This document shows positions 1 through 8,108 of a DNA stretch of 64,000 nucleotides, piece after piece. The stretch's first letter is position 1, and each line of letters starts with the position of its first letter. Both the position numbers and the translations under genes were made by a program. Source of the DNA: Nocardioides jiangsuensis (GTDB taxonomy: Bacteria > Actinomycetota > Actinomycetes > Propionibacteriales > Nocardioidaceae); the NCBI RefSeq assembly GCF_019679455.1, contig NZ_JAIEZQ010000001.1:868001-932000 (forward strand), read 5' to 3'. The notes beneath the pieces were generated by a model. That model saw nothing but the letters and a program-made list of their open reading frames with translations, searched no databases and was not told the DNA's origin.

Positions 1-112
1 GCCGCTGTCGGCCAACGACCACGCGAAGATCGAGCTCGAGGTCCGGCGGCTCGCCTGGCTGGACACGTACCGGGAGGAGCTCACCCAGATCTGCACGGCC
101 GCGGCCCGCTAG
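1..112 (+). CDS. C-terminal end of an unidentified protein (partial)
   Basis: An open frame enters from the left edge and stops at TAG 110-112. It reads 36 residues, rich in Glu, Leu, Arg and Ala and probably helical, ending in TAAAR. Codon use matches the neighbouring genes, with G or C at nearly all third positions. Too little is present to name a family. The next gene starts 112 bp downstream behind its own promoter, so the two are probably not co-transcribed. Confidence 0.55.
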   Translation, partial: PLSANDHAKIELEVRRLAWLDTYREELTQICTAAAR

Positions 113-212
113 TCGCGAGGATGGCGCCCGCGGCCGTGCGGCGGCTCTCCTCGACCGTCGCGTGCCGACCCGGTCCGGGCGGGCCACGGGACGCAGGGAC
201 ATTCCGGTCTTC

Positions 213-218
213 TAGGCT
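213..218 (+). promoter_or_regulatory. -10 box of a probable leaderless transcript
   Basis: TAGGCT lies exactly 6 nt before the ATG at 225. There is no Shine-Dalgarno sequence in front of that ATG. In actinobacteria a TANNNT box at this distance places the transcription start at or next to the start codon. No clear -35 box is visible. Confidence 0.6.
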
Positions 219-224
219 CGGGGC

Positions 225-1049
225 ATGACCTCAGACCAGGAGCGGCTCGCCGGGTACGTCGAGACGTGGAAGAGCGCCGTGGACGACGTGCTGGTGCTGC
301 TGCGCAGCCTCGACGAGGACGACTGGTCCCGCCCGACCGACCTGCCCGGGTGGGACGTGAAGGGCGTCGCCGCGCACCTCGCCCACCTCGAGTCCGAGCT
401 CAGCGGCGTGCGGCAGCAGCGCGTGGAGGTTCCCGAGGGCGCGCACCTGACCGCCCCCACGTCGCAGTACACGGAGAGGGGCCTGGTCGCCCGCGCGTCG
501 ATGAGCGGCCCCGAGATCGCCGACGAGCTCGAGCAGGCGGCCGCGGCACGCTGGCGCCTGCTCCGCGACGAGCCGCCGACCGACGGCTCCGCGGACCCGC
601 CCCGCACGCCGGGCAAGATCGGGTGGAGCTGGGAGACGCTGCTCAGCAACCGACCGGTCGACGTGTGGATGCACGAGCAGGACATCCGGCGCGCCGTCGG
701 CCGGCCCGGCGGTCTGAACAGCGCCGCCGCGGCGCACACGGTCGCCGTGTTCACCAGGAGCCTGCCCTACACCGTGGGCAAGCGGGTGGCGCCTCCGGTC
801 GGTACGACGGTCGTGCTGGACGTGACCGGGGTCAGCCCCGTGCACCTCGCCGTCGTGATCGACGAGAACGGGCGCGCCGTACCGATGAGCGGCGACCCGG
901 AGCAGCCCACCACGCACCTGCGGATGGACCGCGAGGCGTTCACGCTGCTCGCGGGCGGCCGCCGTCCCGCGTCGGTGCTCGACGTGGAGGTGACCGGTGA
1001 CGAGGACCTCGGCCGGCGGGTCCTCGACGCGATGGCGGTGACGCCGTGA
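225..1049 (+). CDS. maleylpyruvate isomerase family, mycothiol-dependent enzyme
   Basis: The 274-residue protein has the DinB-like helical N-terminal domain of the mycothiol-dependent maleylpyruvate isomerase family (TIGR03083 type). The signature LPGW (40-43) is followed by His51 and His54, and a second motif WMHEQDIR holds His150 and Asp153; His residues of this kind bind the metal in characterised members. The C-terminal third resembles the sterol-carrier-like domain often attached to this family. Family members use mycothiol as a thiol cofactor in isomerisation or transfer reactions; the substrate here cannot be read from the sequence. The stop codon overlaps the start of the following SDR gene by 4 nt, so the two are probably made together. 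Confidence 0.85.
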   Translation: MTSDQERLAGYVETWKSAVDDVLVLLRSLDEDDWSRPTDLPGWDVKGVAAHLAHLESELSGVRQQRVEVPEGAHLTAPTSQYTERGLVARASMSGPEIADELEQAAAARWRLLRDEPPTDGSADPPRTPGKIGWSWETLLSNRPVDVWMHEQDIRRAVGRPGGLNSAAAAHTVAVFTRSLPYTVGKRVAPPVGTTVVLDVTGVSPVHLAVVIDENGRAVPMSGDPEQPTTHLRMDREAFTLLAGGRRPASVLDVEVTGDEDLGRRVLDAMAVTP

Positions 1050-1981
1050 CCGCGGCGCACCAGTGGACGCTGGCCGAGATGCCGGACCTGTCCGGGAAGC
1101 GGGCCCTGGTCACCGGCGTGACCAGCGGCATCGGCGAGCACACCGCGCTCGAGCTGGCCCGCAAGGGCGCCGAGGTGGTGATGGCCGCGCGCAACGAGAG
1201 CAAGCTGCGCCGCGCGGTCGACGACATCCGGCGGGTGCTGCCCACGGCGCGGCTCGAGCCGCTGCTGCTCGACCTGGCCGACCTCGGCTCGGTGCGCCGT
1301 GCCGCCGACGAGGCGGTCGCGCTCGGGGAGCTCGACCTCCTGGTCAACAACGCCGGCGTGATGGCCACCCCGGAGCGGCGGACCGTGGACGGCTTCGAGC
1401 TCCAGCTCGGGACCAACCACCTCGGCCACTTCGCGCTGACCGGTCTGCTGTGGCCGGCGTTGACCAAGGCGCCCTCGGCGCGGGTGGTCACGGTGTCCTC
1501 GCTCGCGCACCGGCTGGTCCGGCGGGTGCCGCTCGACGACCCGCGCACCACCACCGGGCACTACCGGAAGTGGACCGCGTACGGGTACTCCAAGCTGGCG
1601 AACCTGCTCTTCGCCTTCGAGCTCGACCGGCGGGCGCGCGCCGCCGGGGCCGCGGTCACGTCCATGGCCGCGCACCCGGGCTACGCCGCGACGAACCTCG
1701 TGCACGCCGGGATGAACATGGACGGCACCCGCGCCGACGGCGCGATCGGGGTCGGCGCGACCCGGCTCCTCGGGCAGCCCGCGGACCTGGGGGCGCAGCC
1801 GTCGTTGATGGCCGCGACCATGCCGGGCCTCGCCGGCGGCAGCTACACCGGGCCGCGCGGCTTCGGGGAGCTGCGCGGCCTGCCAACGGTGGTCGGCGCC
1901 TCCCGCGCCGCGCGCGACGGGAAGCTCGCCCGGGAGCTCTGGGAGGTCTCCGAACGGGCCACCGGCGTCACCTTCCCCTGA
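1046..1981 (+). CDS. SDR family oxidoreductase (retinol dehydrogenase-like)
   Basis: This 311-residue short-chain dehydrogenase/reductase is of the classical type. The NAD(P)-binding motif TGVTSGIG is at 23-30, NNAG at 101-104 and the catalytic YGYSK at 179-183. The residues after the glycine motif (MAARNESK) include a basic pair, which favours NADP(H). Overall arrangement and length match the retinol dehydrogenase/protochlorophyllide reductase-like group that bacteria use on lipophilic alcohols or aldehydes. The GTG start overlaps the upstream stop (GTGA), so translation is likely coupled to the isomerase-family gene. The substrate is unknown. Confidence 0.9.
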   Translation: MTAAHQWTLAEMPDLSGKRALVTGVTSGIGEHTALELARKGAEVVMAARNESKLRRAVDDIRRVLPTARLEPLLLDLADLGSVRRAADEAVALGELDLLVNNAGVMATPERRTVDGFELQLGTNHLGHFALTGLLWPALTKAPSARVVTVSSLAHRLVRRVPLDDPRTTTGHYRKWTAYGYSKLANLLFAFELDRRARAAGAAVTSMAAHPGYAATNLVHAGMNMDGTRADGAIGVGATRLLGQPADLGAQPSLMAATMPGLAGGSYTGPRGFGELRGLPTVVGASRAARDGKLARELWEVSERATGVTFP

Positions 1982-2039
1982 CCGCCGGGACGAGGCGGGT
2001 CGGCGGCAAGCCGGGGCAGGACGAGCCGGGCCGGCGTGT

Positions 2040-2045
2040 CAGGCT
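2040..2045 (+). promoter_or_regulatory. -10-like box of a probable leaderless transcript
   Basis: CAGGCT, one base from TAGGCT, ends 6 nt before the ATG at 2052. There is no Shine-Dalgarno sequence. The spacing and sequence repeat those at 213 and 23359. Confidence 0.45.
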
Positions 2046-2051
2046 TGGCTC

Positions 2052-2534
2052 ATGCCGATCCTGCGACGCATCTCCGAGCGCGACCACGACCTCGTGCTCG
2101 ACCTGAACCAGCGCAACGTGGAGGCGCTCGCCCCCATGGACCGGGCGCGGCTGCTCGAGCTCGACGGGATCGCCGACCGGTTCGACGTGGTGGACGTGGA
2201 CGGGGAGTTCGGCGGCTTCGTGGTGACGTTCGCCCCGGGCACGGCGTACGACTCCGAGAACTACCGCTGGTTCACCGAGCGCTACGCGGACCGCTTCTAC
2301 TACCTCGACCGGATCGTGCTCAGCGACCGGTTCCGGCGGCGCGGGCTCGGGACGTTCGTGTACGACGAGGTCGAGCGGGTCGCCGCGGCGTACGAGCGGC
2401 TCACCCTCGAGGTCAACCTCCTCCCGCCCAACGACGTCTCGCTCGCCTTCCACGGCGCGCGCGGCTACCTCGAGGTCGGCACCCTCGGCGACGACGAGCA
2501 CCTGGTGTCGCTCATGGAGAAGAAGCTCCCGTGA
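2052..2534 (+). CDS. GNAT family N-acetyltransferase
   Basis: The 160-residue protein has a single GNAT fold. The acetyl-CoA binding motif A is visible as YLDRIVLSDRFRRRGLGTFV around residues 77-97, with the R-R-x-G-x-G/A pyrophosphate-binding pattern. The conserved end strand (FHGARGYLEVG) follows. Such enzymes acetylate small amines or protein N-termini; nothing identifies the acceptor. The gene probably has a leaderless transcript, and its TGA overlaps the GTG of the next gene (GTGA), suggesting coupled translation with the PaaI-like thioesterase. Confidence 0.9.
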   Translation: MPILRRISERDHDLVLDLNQRNVEALAPMDRARLLELDGIADRFDVVDVDGEFGGFVVTFAPGTAYDSENYRWFTERYADRFYYLDRIVLSDRFRRRGLGTFVYDEVERVAAAYERLTLEVNLLPPNDVSLAFHGARGYLEVGTLGDDEHLVSLMEKKLP

Positions 2535-2983
2535 GCGGGCTCCGGCCGGACGCGGGCGAGGCCGTCGAGACGGCCCGGCGCAGCGCCGAGGCGATGTGGG
2601 AGGACGACCGGGCCAGCCAGTCGCTCGGGATACGGATCGTCGCGGTCGGACCCGGTACGGCGACCGTGCAGATGACCGTGCGCGACGACATGGTCAACGG
2701 GCACGGCATCGGGCACGGCGGGTTCACGTTCTCCCTGGCCGACTCGGCCTTCGCGTTCGCGTGCAACAGCTACAACCGCCGCACGGTCGCCCAGGCCTGC
2801 GAGATCCGCTACCTCGCCCCGACCCGCCTCGGCGACGTGCTCACCGCGGTGGCGGTGGAGCGCACCCGCGCGGGGCGGGACGGGACCTACGACGTGACGG
2901 TGTCCTCCGCCGACGGCGTGGTCGCCGAGTTCGTCGGCACGAGCAAGGAGATCCGCGGCACGTTCTTCGACGACACTCCCTGA
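2531..2983 (+). CDS. paaI: PaaI family hotdog thioesterase
   Basis: The 150-residue hotdog-fold acyl-CoA thioesterase carries the family signature of hydroxyphenylacetyl-CoA thioesterase PaaI: DDMVNGHGIGHGGFTFSLAD in the first half, with the H-G-G helix start, and a YLAPTRLGDVL strand later. PaaI removes dead-end thioesters such as ring-hydroxylated phenylacetyl-CoA during phenylacetate breakdown. No other paa genes are in the window, so a general housekeeping thioesterase role is equally possible. The GTG start at 2531 was chosen because it overlaps the upstream stop by 4 nt and gives the normal family length. It ends 6 bp from the convergent glpD. Confidence 0.85.
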   Translation: MSGLRPDAGEAVETARRSAEAMWEDDRASQSLGIRIVAVGPGTATVQMTVRDDMVNGHGIGHGGFTFSLADSAFAFACNSYNRRTVAQACEIRYLAPTRLGDVLTAVAVERTRAGRDGTYDVTVSSADGVVAEFVGTSKEIRGTFFDDTP

Positions 2984-2989
2984 CACGGC

Positions 2990-4711
2990 TCAGCTCAACG
3001 GCACGACGTCCGGCGCCCCGAGCCGCGCGGCGTCCGCGGTCTGGTCGTCCGGCATCTGCTGGCTCTCCCGCTCCGCGGCCACCCGCTGCAGGTAGTGCTC
3101 CACCTCGAGCTTCACCTGGTCCGGGCTCCACCCCAGCGGCTCCGCCATCAGCTCGGCGGTCTCCTCCGCCGACCGGGTGCCGCGGTGGAAGGTCTCGATC
3201 GAGATCCGGGTACGACGGGTGAGCACGTCGTCGAGGTGACGGGCCCCCTCGTGCGTGACGGCGTACACGACCTCCGCGCGCAGGTAGTCGTCGGTGCCCT
3301 CGAGCGGCTCGCCGAGCGACGGGTCGGACTCGACCAGGGCGAGCACCTCGCGCGCCAGCGTGCCGTAGCGGTGGAGCAGGTGCTCCACGCGCACCAGGTG
3401 CAGCCCGGAGCGTTCCGCGAGCCGGTGCCGGGAGTTCCACAGCGCGTCGTACCCCTCGGCGCCGAGCAGCGGCACGTCCTCGGTGCACGAGGCCGGCACC
3501 CGGAGGGCCTGCGAGGCCTCGAGCCCGTGCACCGCCTCGTCGACGGCGTCCTTGGCCATCACCCGGTAGGTGGTGTACTTCCCGCCGGCCACCACCACGA
3601 GCCCCGGGACCGCGTGGGCCACGGCGTGCTCGCGGGACAGCTTGGAGGTTGCCGCGGACTCCCCGTGCAGCAGCGGCCGGAGCCCGGCGTACACGCCCTC
3701 GACGTCGGCGCGGGTGAGCGGGGTCGCGAGCACCTCGTTGACGTGCTCGAGCAGGTAGTCGATGTCGCTGGAGCTGGCGGCCGGATGGGCCTTGTCGAGC
3801 TCCCAGTCGGTGTCGGTCGTGCCGATGATCCAGTGCCGGCCCCAGGGGATCACGAACAGCACCGACTTCTCGGTGCGCAGGATCATCCCCGACTCCGAGC
3901 GGATCCGGTCCTTGGGCACCACGAGGTGGATGCCCTTGCTCGCCCGCACCTTGAACTGGCCGCGCTCGTCCACGAGCGACTGGGTGTCGTCGGTCCACAC
4001 GCCGGTGGAGTTCACCACCTGCCGGGCCCGCACCTCGAACCGGCGGCCGGACTCGAGGTCGTGCACCACCGCCCCGCACACCCGCTCGCCCTCGCGGAGG
4101 AAGTCCACCACGCGGGTGCGGCTGGCGACGTGGGCGCCGTACGCCGCGGCGGTGCGCGCCAGGAACATGGTGTGCCGGGCGTCGTCGACCTGGGCGTCGT
4201 AGTACTGCAGCGCACCGATCAGGCTGTCCTTGCGCAGCGACGGGGCGACCCGCAGCGCCTGCCGGCGGCTCAGGTGCTTGTGCCGCGGCAGGCCGCGGGA
4301 CCGGCCGGACAGCACGGCGAGGGTGTCGTAGAGCGCGACCCCGGCCCCGGCGTACACCCGCTCCCACACCCGCCCACGAAGCGGGTAGAGGAACGGCACC
4401 GGGCGCACCAGGTGCGGGGCGAGTCGCTGGATCAGCAGCCCGCGCTCCTGGAGCGCCTCGGCGACGAGCGCGAAGTCGAGCATCTCCAGGTAGCGCAGGC
4501 CACCGTGGATCAGCTTGCTGGAGCGGCTCGACGTGCCGGAGGCGAAGTCGCGGGCCTCCACCAGGCCGACGTCCAGGCCACGGGTGACCGCGTCGAGGGC
4601 GCAGCCGGCGCCGACGACCCCACCGCCCACGACCAGGACGTCGAGCTCGGTGGTGGCCATCGCGTCGAGCGCGGACTCACGCTGCTGCGGCGAGAGCGCG
4701 ACGGGCTGCAT
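2990..4711 (-). CDS. glpD: glycerol-3-phosphate dehydrogenase (FAD-dependent)
   Basis: The 573-residue flavoprotein oxidises sn-glycerol 3-phosphate to dihydroxyacetone phosphate and passes electrons to the quinone pool at the membrane. The N-terminal FAD-binding motif LDVLVVGGGVVGAG is clear, followed by SSRSSKLIHGGLRYLE, a hallmark of GlpD. The C-terminal DAO-C domain covers roughly the last 130 residues. A start 15 nt further upstream is in frame, but the ATG at 4711 is preceded by AGGAGG with 4 nt spacing, and that Shine-Dalgarno would lie inside the longer reading. Third gene of a glpF-glpK-glpD unit, probably controlled by GylR. Confidence 0.95.
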   Translation of the reverse strand: MQPVALSPQQRESALDAMATTELDVLVVGGGVVGAGCALDAVTRGLDVGLVEARDFASGTSSRSSKLIHGGLRYLEMLDFALVAEALQERGLLIQRLAPHLVRPVPFLYPLRGRVWERVYAGAGVALYDTLAVLSGRSRGLPRHKHLSRRQALRVAPSLRKDSLIGALQYYDAQVDDARHTMFLARTAAAYGAHVASRTRVVDFLREGERVCGAVVHDLESGRRFEVRARQVVNSTGVWTDDTQSLVDERGQFKVRASKGIHLVVPKDRIRSESGMILRTEKSVLFVIPWGRHWIIGTTDTDWELDKAHPAASSSDIDYLLEHVNEVLATPLTRADVEGVYAGLRPLLHGESAATSKLSREHAVAHAVPGLVVVAGGKYTTYRVMAKDAVDEAVHGLEASQALRVPASCTEDVPLLGAEGYDALWNSRHRLAERSGLHLVRVEHLLHRYGTLAREVLALVESDPSLGEPLEGTDDYLRAEVVYAVTHEGARHLDDVLTRRTRISIETFHRGTRSAEETAELMAEPLGWSPDQVKLEVEHYLQRVAAERESQQMPDDQTADAARLGAPDVVPLS

Positions 4712-4756
4712 ACATCCTCCTGGCACGGTGCGACGGGCGGGCGTGACGGGACGTGA

Positions 4757-6274
4757 TCAATCTACGTCAACCCAGTCGAGGGTCCGGCTGACCGCCTTCT
4801 TCCACTCGGCGTACCCGGCCTCGCGCTTCTCCTCGTCCCAGTTCGGCTCCCACCGCTGGTCCTCGTTCCAGTTCTGGCGCAGCTCATCGGTGTCCTTCCA
4901 GAAACCGACCGCCAGCCCGGCGGCGTACGCCGCGCCGAGCGCCGTGGTCTCCGCGACCACCGGACGGCTCACCGGCACGCCGAGCACGTCGGCCTGGATC
5001 TGCATGCACAGCTGGTTCGCGGTCACGCCGCCGTCGACCTTCAGGGTCTCCAGCTTCACCCCGGAGTCCTGCTCCATCGCCTCGGCGACGTCGCGGCTCT
5101 GGTAGCAGATGCTCTCCAGCGTCGCCCGCGCCAGGTGCGCGTTGGTGTTGTAGCGGGAGAGGCCGACGATCGCGCCCCGGGCGTCGGCCCGCCAGTACGG
5201 CGCGAACAGGCCGGAGAACGCCGGGACGAAGTACATGCCGCCGTTGTCCTCGACCTGCCGGGCCAGCGACTCCGACTGGGCCGCGCCGCTGATGATGCCG
5301 AACTGGTCGCGGAGCCACTGCACCGCCGAGCCGGTCACCGCGATCGAGCCCTCGAGGCAGTACACCGGCTTCTCTTTGCCGAACTGGTAGCCCACCGTGG
5401 TGAGCAGGCCCGCCTTGGACCGCACCATGTCCGTGCCGGTGTTGAGCAGCATGAAGTTGCCGGTGCCGTAGGTGTTCTTGGCCTCGCCCGGGGCGAAGCA
5501 GACCTGGCCGACGGTGGCGGCCTGCTGGTCGCCGAGGTCACCGGTGAGCGGCACCTCGCCGCCGAGCGGGCCGGTGGCCAGCGTCATCCCGTACGGGTCG
5601 GGCGCGGACGACGGCTTGATCTCGGGCAGCATCGACCGCGGGATGTCGAAGATGGCCAGGAGCTCGTCGTCCCAGTCGAGGGTCTCGAGATCCATCAGCA
5701 TGGTGCGGCTGGCGTTGGTCGGGTCGGTGACGTGCACACCGCCGCGCGGCCCGCCGGTCAGGTTCCACAGCAGCCACGAGTCGGTGTTCCCGAAGATCGC
5801 GTCACCGTTCTCGGCCGCCTCGCGGACCCCGTCGACGTTGTCCAGGATCCACTTGATCTTGCCGCCCGAGAAGTACGTCGCCGGCGGCAGCCCGGCCTTG
5901 TGCCGGATGGTGTCGCCGTGCCCGTCGCGCTCGAGCTTGGAGGCGATCTTGTCGGTCCGGGTGTCCTGCCACACGATCGCGTTGTAGTAGGGCCGCCCGG
6001 TCTTCTTGTTCCAGATCACCGTGGTCTCGCGCTGGTTGGTGATCCCCAGCGCGGCCAGGTCCTCCGCCTGGAGGTTGGACTTCCCCAGGCCGGTCTGGAT
6101 CACCGAGGCGGTCCGCTCCCAGATCTCCACCGGGTTGTGCTCGACCCAGCCGGCCTTCGGCAGGATCTGCTCGTGCTCGAGCTGGTGACGGCCGATCTCG
6201 TTGCCGCCGTGGTCGAAGATCATGAAGCGGGTGCTGGTCGTGCCCTGGTCGACGGCTCCGACGTACTCCGGCAT
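4757..6274 (-). CDS. glpK: glycerol kinase
   Basis: The 505-residue FGGY-family kinase phosphorylates glycerol to sn-glycerol 3-phosphate with [18 protein letters not shown] at the N-terminus is the phosphate-binding loop of sugar/glycerol kinases, and [12 protein letters not shown] plus [15 protein letters not shown] are the FGGY signatures. Length is typical for GlpK. It has a Shine-Dalgarno GGAGAG just before the ATG. It lies between glpF (103 bp upstream) and glpD (45 bp downstream), giving uptake, phosphorylation and oxidation in order. A paralogue (8109-9611) lies on the opposite strand beyond gylR. Confidence 0.95.
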   Translation of the reverse strand: MPEYVGAVDQGTTSTRFMIFDHGGNEIGRHQLEHEQILPKAGWVEHNPVEIWERTASVIQTGLGKSNLQAEDLAALGITNQRETTVIWNKKTGRPYYNAIVWQDTRTDKIASKLERDGHGDTIRHKAGLPPATYFSGGKIKWILDNVDGVREAAENGDAIFGNTDSWLLWNLTGGPRGGVHVTDPTNASRTMLMDLETLDWDDELLAIFDIPRSMLPEIKPSSAPDPYGMTLATGPLGGEVPLTGDLGDQQAATVGQVCFAPGEAKNTYGTGNFMLLNTGTDMVRSKAGLLTTVGYQFGKEKPVYCLEGSIAVTGSAVQWLRDQFGIISGAAQSESLARQVEDNGGMYFVPAFSGLFAPYWRADARGAIVGLSRYNTNAHLARATLESICYQSRDVAEAMEQDSGVKLETLKVDGGVTANQLCMQIQADVLGVPVSRPVVAETTALGAAYAAGLAVGFWKDTDELRQNWNEDQRWEPNWDEEKREAGYAEWKKAVSRTLDWVDVD

Positions 6275-6377
6275 GGCTCTCTCCTGTGGTCTCGTTCGAG
6301 GTCTGGGTGCTGGGTCGTTGCTGGGCGGTGCTGGTGGTGCTGCGGCGTGCCGCGGGCGCGGCGGGCTGCCGCCGTCG

Positions 6378-7220
6378 TCAGCGGGAGGCGCCGCTGACGA
6401 GGTCCGCCTGCGGCTCGGAGACGGGCGGGGTCTCGCCCTCCACCTCCTCGGGCAGGTGGGACTCGATCAGCAGCTTGAACAGACCGCCGCCGATGAGCCC
6501 GCCGATGATCGGGGCCACGATCGGCAGCCAGAAGTACAGCTCCCCGTTCTGGTCCTGCATCGCGGTGCCGTAGCCGGTGACCAGCGAGGCGAGCCGCGGG
6601 CCGAGATCGCGGGCGGGGTTGATCGCGTAGCCGGCGTTCGCGCCCCAGGCCATGCCGATCGCGACCACGAGCAGCCCGACCACGACCGGACCGAGGTTGG
6701 ACATCGGCGGGTTGTTGGTGGCCGTGGTGAGCGCGAAGATCACGAAGACGAGGATCGCGGTGCCCACGACCTGGTCGAAGAACGCCGTGGTGGTGCTGAC
6801 GTCGTACACGCCGTTGCCCGGCAGCGTGGAGAAGATGCCCTGGGTCGCGACCGTGTGCCCGGGATCCACGGAGGCGATCAGGTCGCCGTAGGTGAACCGG
6901 ACGACGATCGCGCCGGCGAAGGCGCCCGCGAGCTGCGCGATGCTGTAGGGCAGCACCTTGGCCCACGAGAAGCCCTTGAACGCCGCCAGGGCGATGGTGA
7001 CCGCCGGGTTCAGGTGCGCGCCGCTGATCCGCGCGGCGACGTACACGCCGAGTGCGACACCGAGGCCCCAGGCCCAGGCGATCGCGTCGTGCTCCCCGGC
7101 CGGCGCGTCGGTGCCGGCGGTGGTGACCACCTGGGCGACCACGCCGCATCCGAAGAGGATCAGGATCATGGTTCCGGCGAACTCGGCGCACATCTCGCCG
7201 ACCAGTGAGTTCCGCTTCAT
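6378..7220 (-). CDS. glpF: glycerol uptake facilitator, MIP/aquaporin family
   Basis: The 280-residue integral membrane channel has six hydrophobic helices and the two half-membrane NPA loops of the major intrinsic protein family: [12 protein letters not shown] in the first half and [13 protein letters not shown] in the second. The Asp after the second NPA (NPARD) marks glycerol facilitators as opposed to water channels. The ATG at 7220 is chosen because GGGGAG lies 4 nt before it; an in-frame ATG 36 nt upstream lacks this. First gene of the glpF-glpK-glpD unit, behind a good promoter at 7269-7297. The C-terminal tail of about 25 residues is acidic. Confidence 0.95.
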   Translation of the reverse strand: MKRNSLVGEMCAEFAGTMILILFGCGVVAQVVTTAGTDAPAGEHDAIAWAWGLGVALGVYVAARISGAHLNPAVTIALAAFKGFSWAKVLPYSIAQLAGAFAGAIVVRFTYGDLIASVDPGHTVATQGIFSTLPGNGVYDVSTTTAFFDQVVGTAILVFVIFALTTATNNPPMSNLGPVVVGLLVVAIGMAWGANAGYAINPARDLGPRLASLVTGYGTAMQDQNGELYFWLPIVAPIIGGLIGGGLFKLLIESHLPEEVEGETPPVSEPQADLVSGASR

Positions 7221-7268
7221 GTCACTCCCCACGTTCGGGCCCACAGAAGGGGCCATGACAGGGCTCCG

Positions 7269-7297
7269 ACGCTAGGAGTGGCGTATGTGACGGTCAA
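7269..7297 (-). promoter_or_regulatory. predicted promoter of glpF-glpK-glpD
   Basis: On the minus strand TTGACC (7292-7297) and TAGCGT (7269-7274) are separated by 17 nt, a near-consensus housekeeping promoter. It lies about 50 nt before the glpF start and faces away from gylR. Confidence 0.7.
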
Positions 7298-7308
7298 CAC
7301 ACCCGGTT

Positions 7309-7319
7309 CGACATTGTCG
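7309..7319. promoter_or_regulatory. candidate GylR operator (palindrome)
   Basis: CGACATTGTCG is a perfect 11-bp palindrome centred between the glpF promoter and the gylR start. IclR-family regulators bind palindromes in divergent intergenic regions and GylR of Streptomyces controls its glycerol operon, so this is the natural operator candidate. No second copy was found to confirm it. Confidence 0.45.
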
Positions 7320-7338
7320 GACAGGGTACGCAGAACGT

Positions 7339-8106
7339 GTGCCAGGTCACATCCAGTCGGTCGAGCGTGCCGCCGCCATGCTGCGGATGGTCGGCGCGGT
7401 TCCGCACGGCTTGGCCCTGCAGGAGATCGCGGACTCCCTCGGCCTGGCGAAGTCCACCGCCCACGGGATCCTGGCCACCCTGAAGCACGTGGGAATGGTC
7501 GAGCAGGACCGCCGGACGGGGCGGTACCGGCTCCCCGGTGGCCCCGCCTCCTCCCGGCTCACGGGGGAGATCGACCCGCACCTGCTCCGCTCGTACGCGA
7601 TGAACTGGACCGACAGCCTGGCCGCGCACGCAGGGGAGGCGGTGCTCATCGGCGTCCTGGCCGACACCGACGTCGAGGTCGTCCACCACGTCTTCTCCCC
7701 CGACGGCACCCGCCAGCGCCTGGTGTTCGGCAAGCGGTTCCCCGCGCACGCCACCGCGCTCGGGAAGGTGCTGCTGGCATTCGCCGGGTGGCGCGTCCCC
7801 CGGGAAGGGGGACATTGGCTGCCCCGGTACACCTCCCGCACCGTGGTCGACCCCGAGCAACTGCACCGGGAGTCGCTCGACATCCGCGCCCGCGGCCACG
7901 CGGTGGCCGTGGGCGAACTGCAGCCGGACATCGCCTCCGTCGCGGCCCCGGTCCGGGCTCCCGGCGGGATCTGCGTGGGCGCGGTCGCGGCGGCCGGCCC
8001 CCTGGACCGGGTCTGCCCCGACGGCCGGCGGCCCCGGGCCGACCTGGTCGAGCAGGTGGTCGCCACCGGGCACGCCGTCAGCGGACAGCTCGAGCGGGAG
8101 GCGTGA
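7339..8106 (+). CDS. gylR: IclR family transcriptional regulator of glycerol genes (GylR-like)
   Basis: The 255-residue regulator has an N-terminal winged helix-turn-helix (IQSVERAAAMLRMVG, then LQEIADSLGLAKSTAHGILA, residues about 5-50) and a C-terminal IclR ligand-binding domain. The opening residues closely resemble GylR, the glycerol-inducible repressor of the Streptomyces gyl operon as I remember it. Its position between glpF-glpK-glpD and a second glpK supports this role: it likely represses both arms until glycerol or glycerol 3-phosphate is present. The GTG at 7339 gives the expected N-terminus; no strong Shine-Dalgarno is visible. Its stop lies 2 nt before the chosen start of the downstream kinase gene. 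Confidence 0.85.
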   Translation: MPGHIQSVERAAAMLRMVGAVPHGLALQEIADSLGLAKSTAHGILATLKHVGMVEQDRRTGRYRLPGGPASSRLTGEIDPHLLRSYAMNWTDSLAAHAGEAVLIGVLADTDVEVVHHVFSPDGTRQRLVFGKRFPAHATALGKVLLAFAGWRVPREGGHWLPRYTSRTVVDPEQLHRESLDIRARGHAVAVGELQPDIASVAAPVRAPGGICVGAVAAAGPLDRVCPDGRRPRADLVEQVVATGHAVSGQLEREA

Positions 8107-8108
8107 GC

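Noticed and set aside
4712-4726. Upstream ATG as the glpD start
   Set aside because: It would put the AGGAGG ribosome site inside the coding region; the ATG at 4711 is correctly spaced from it.
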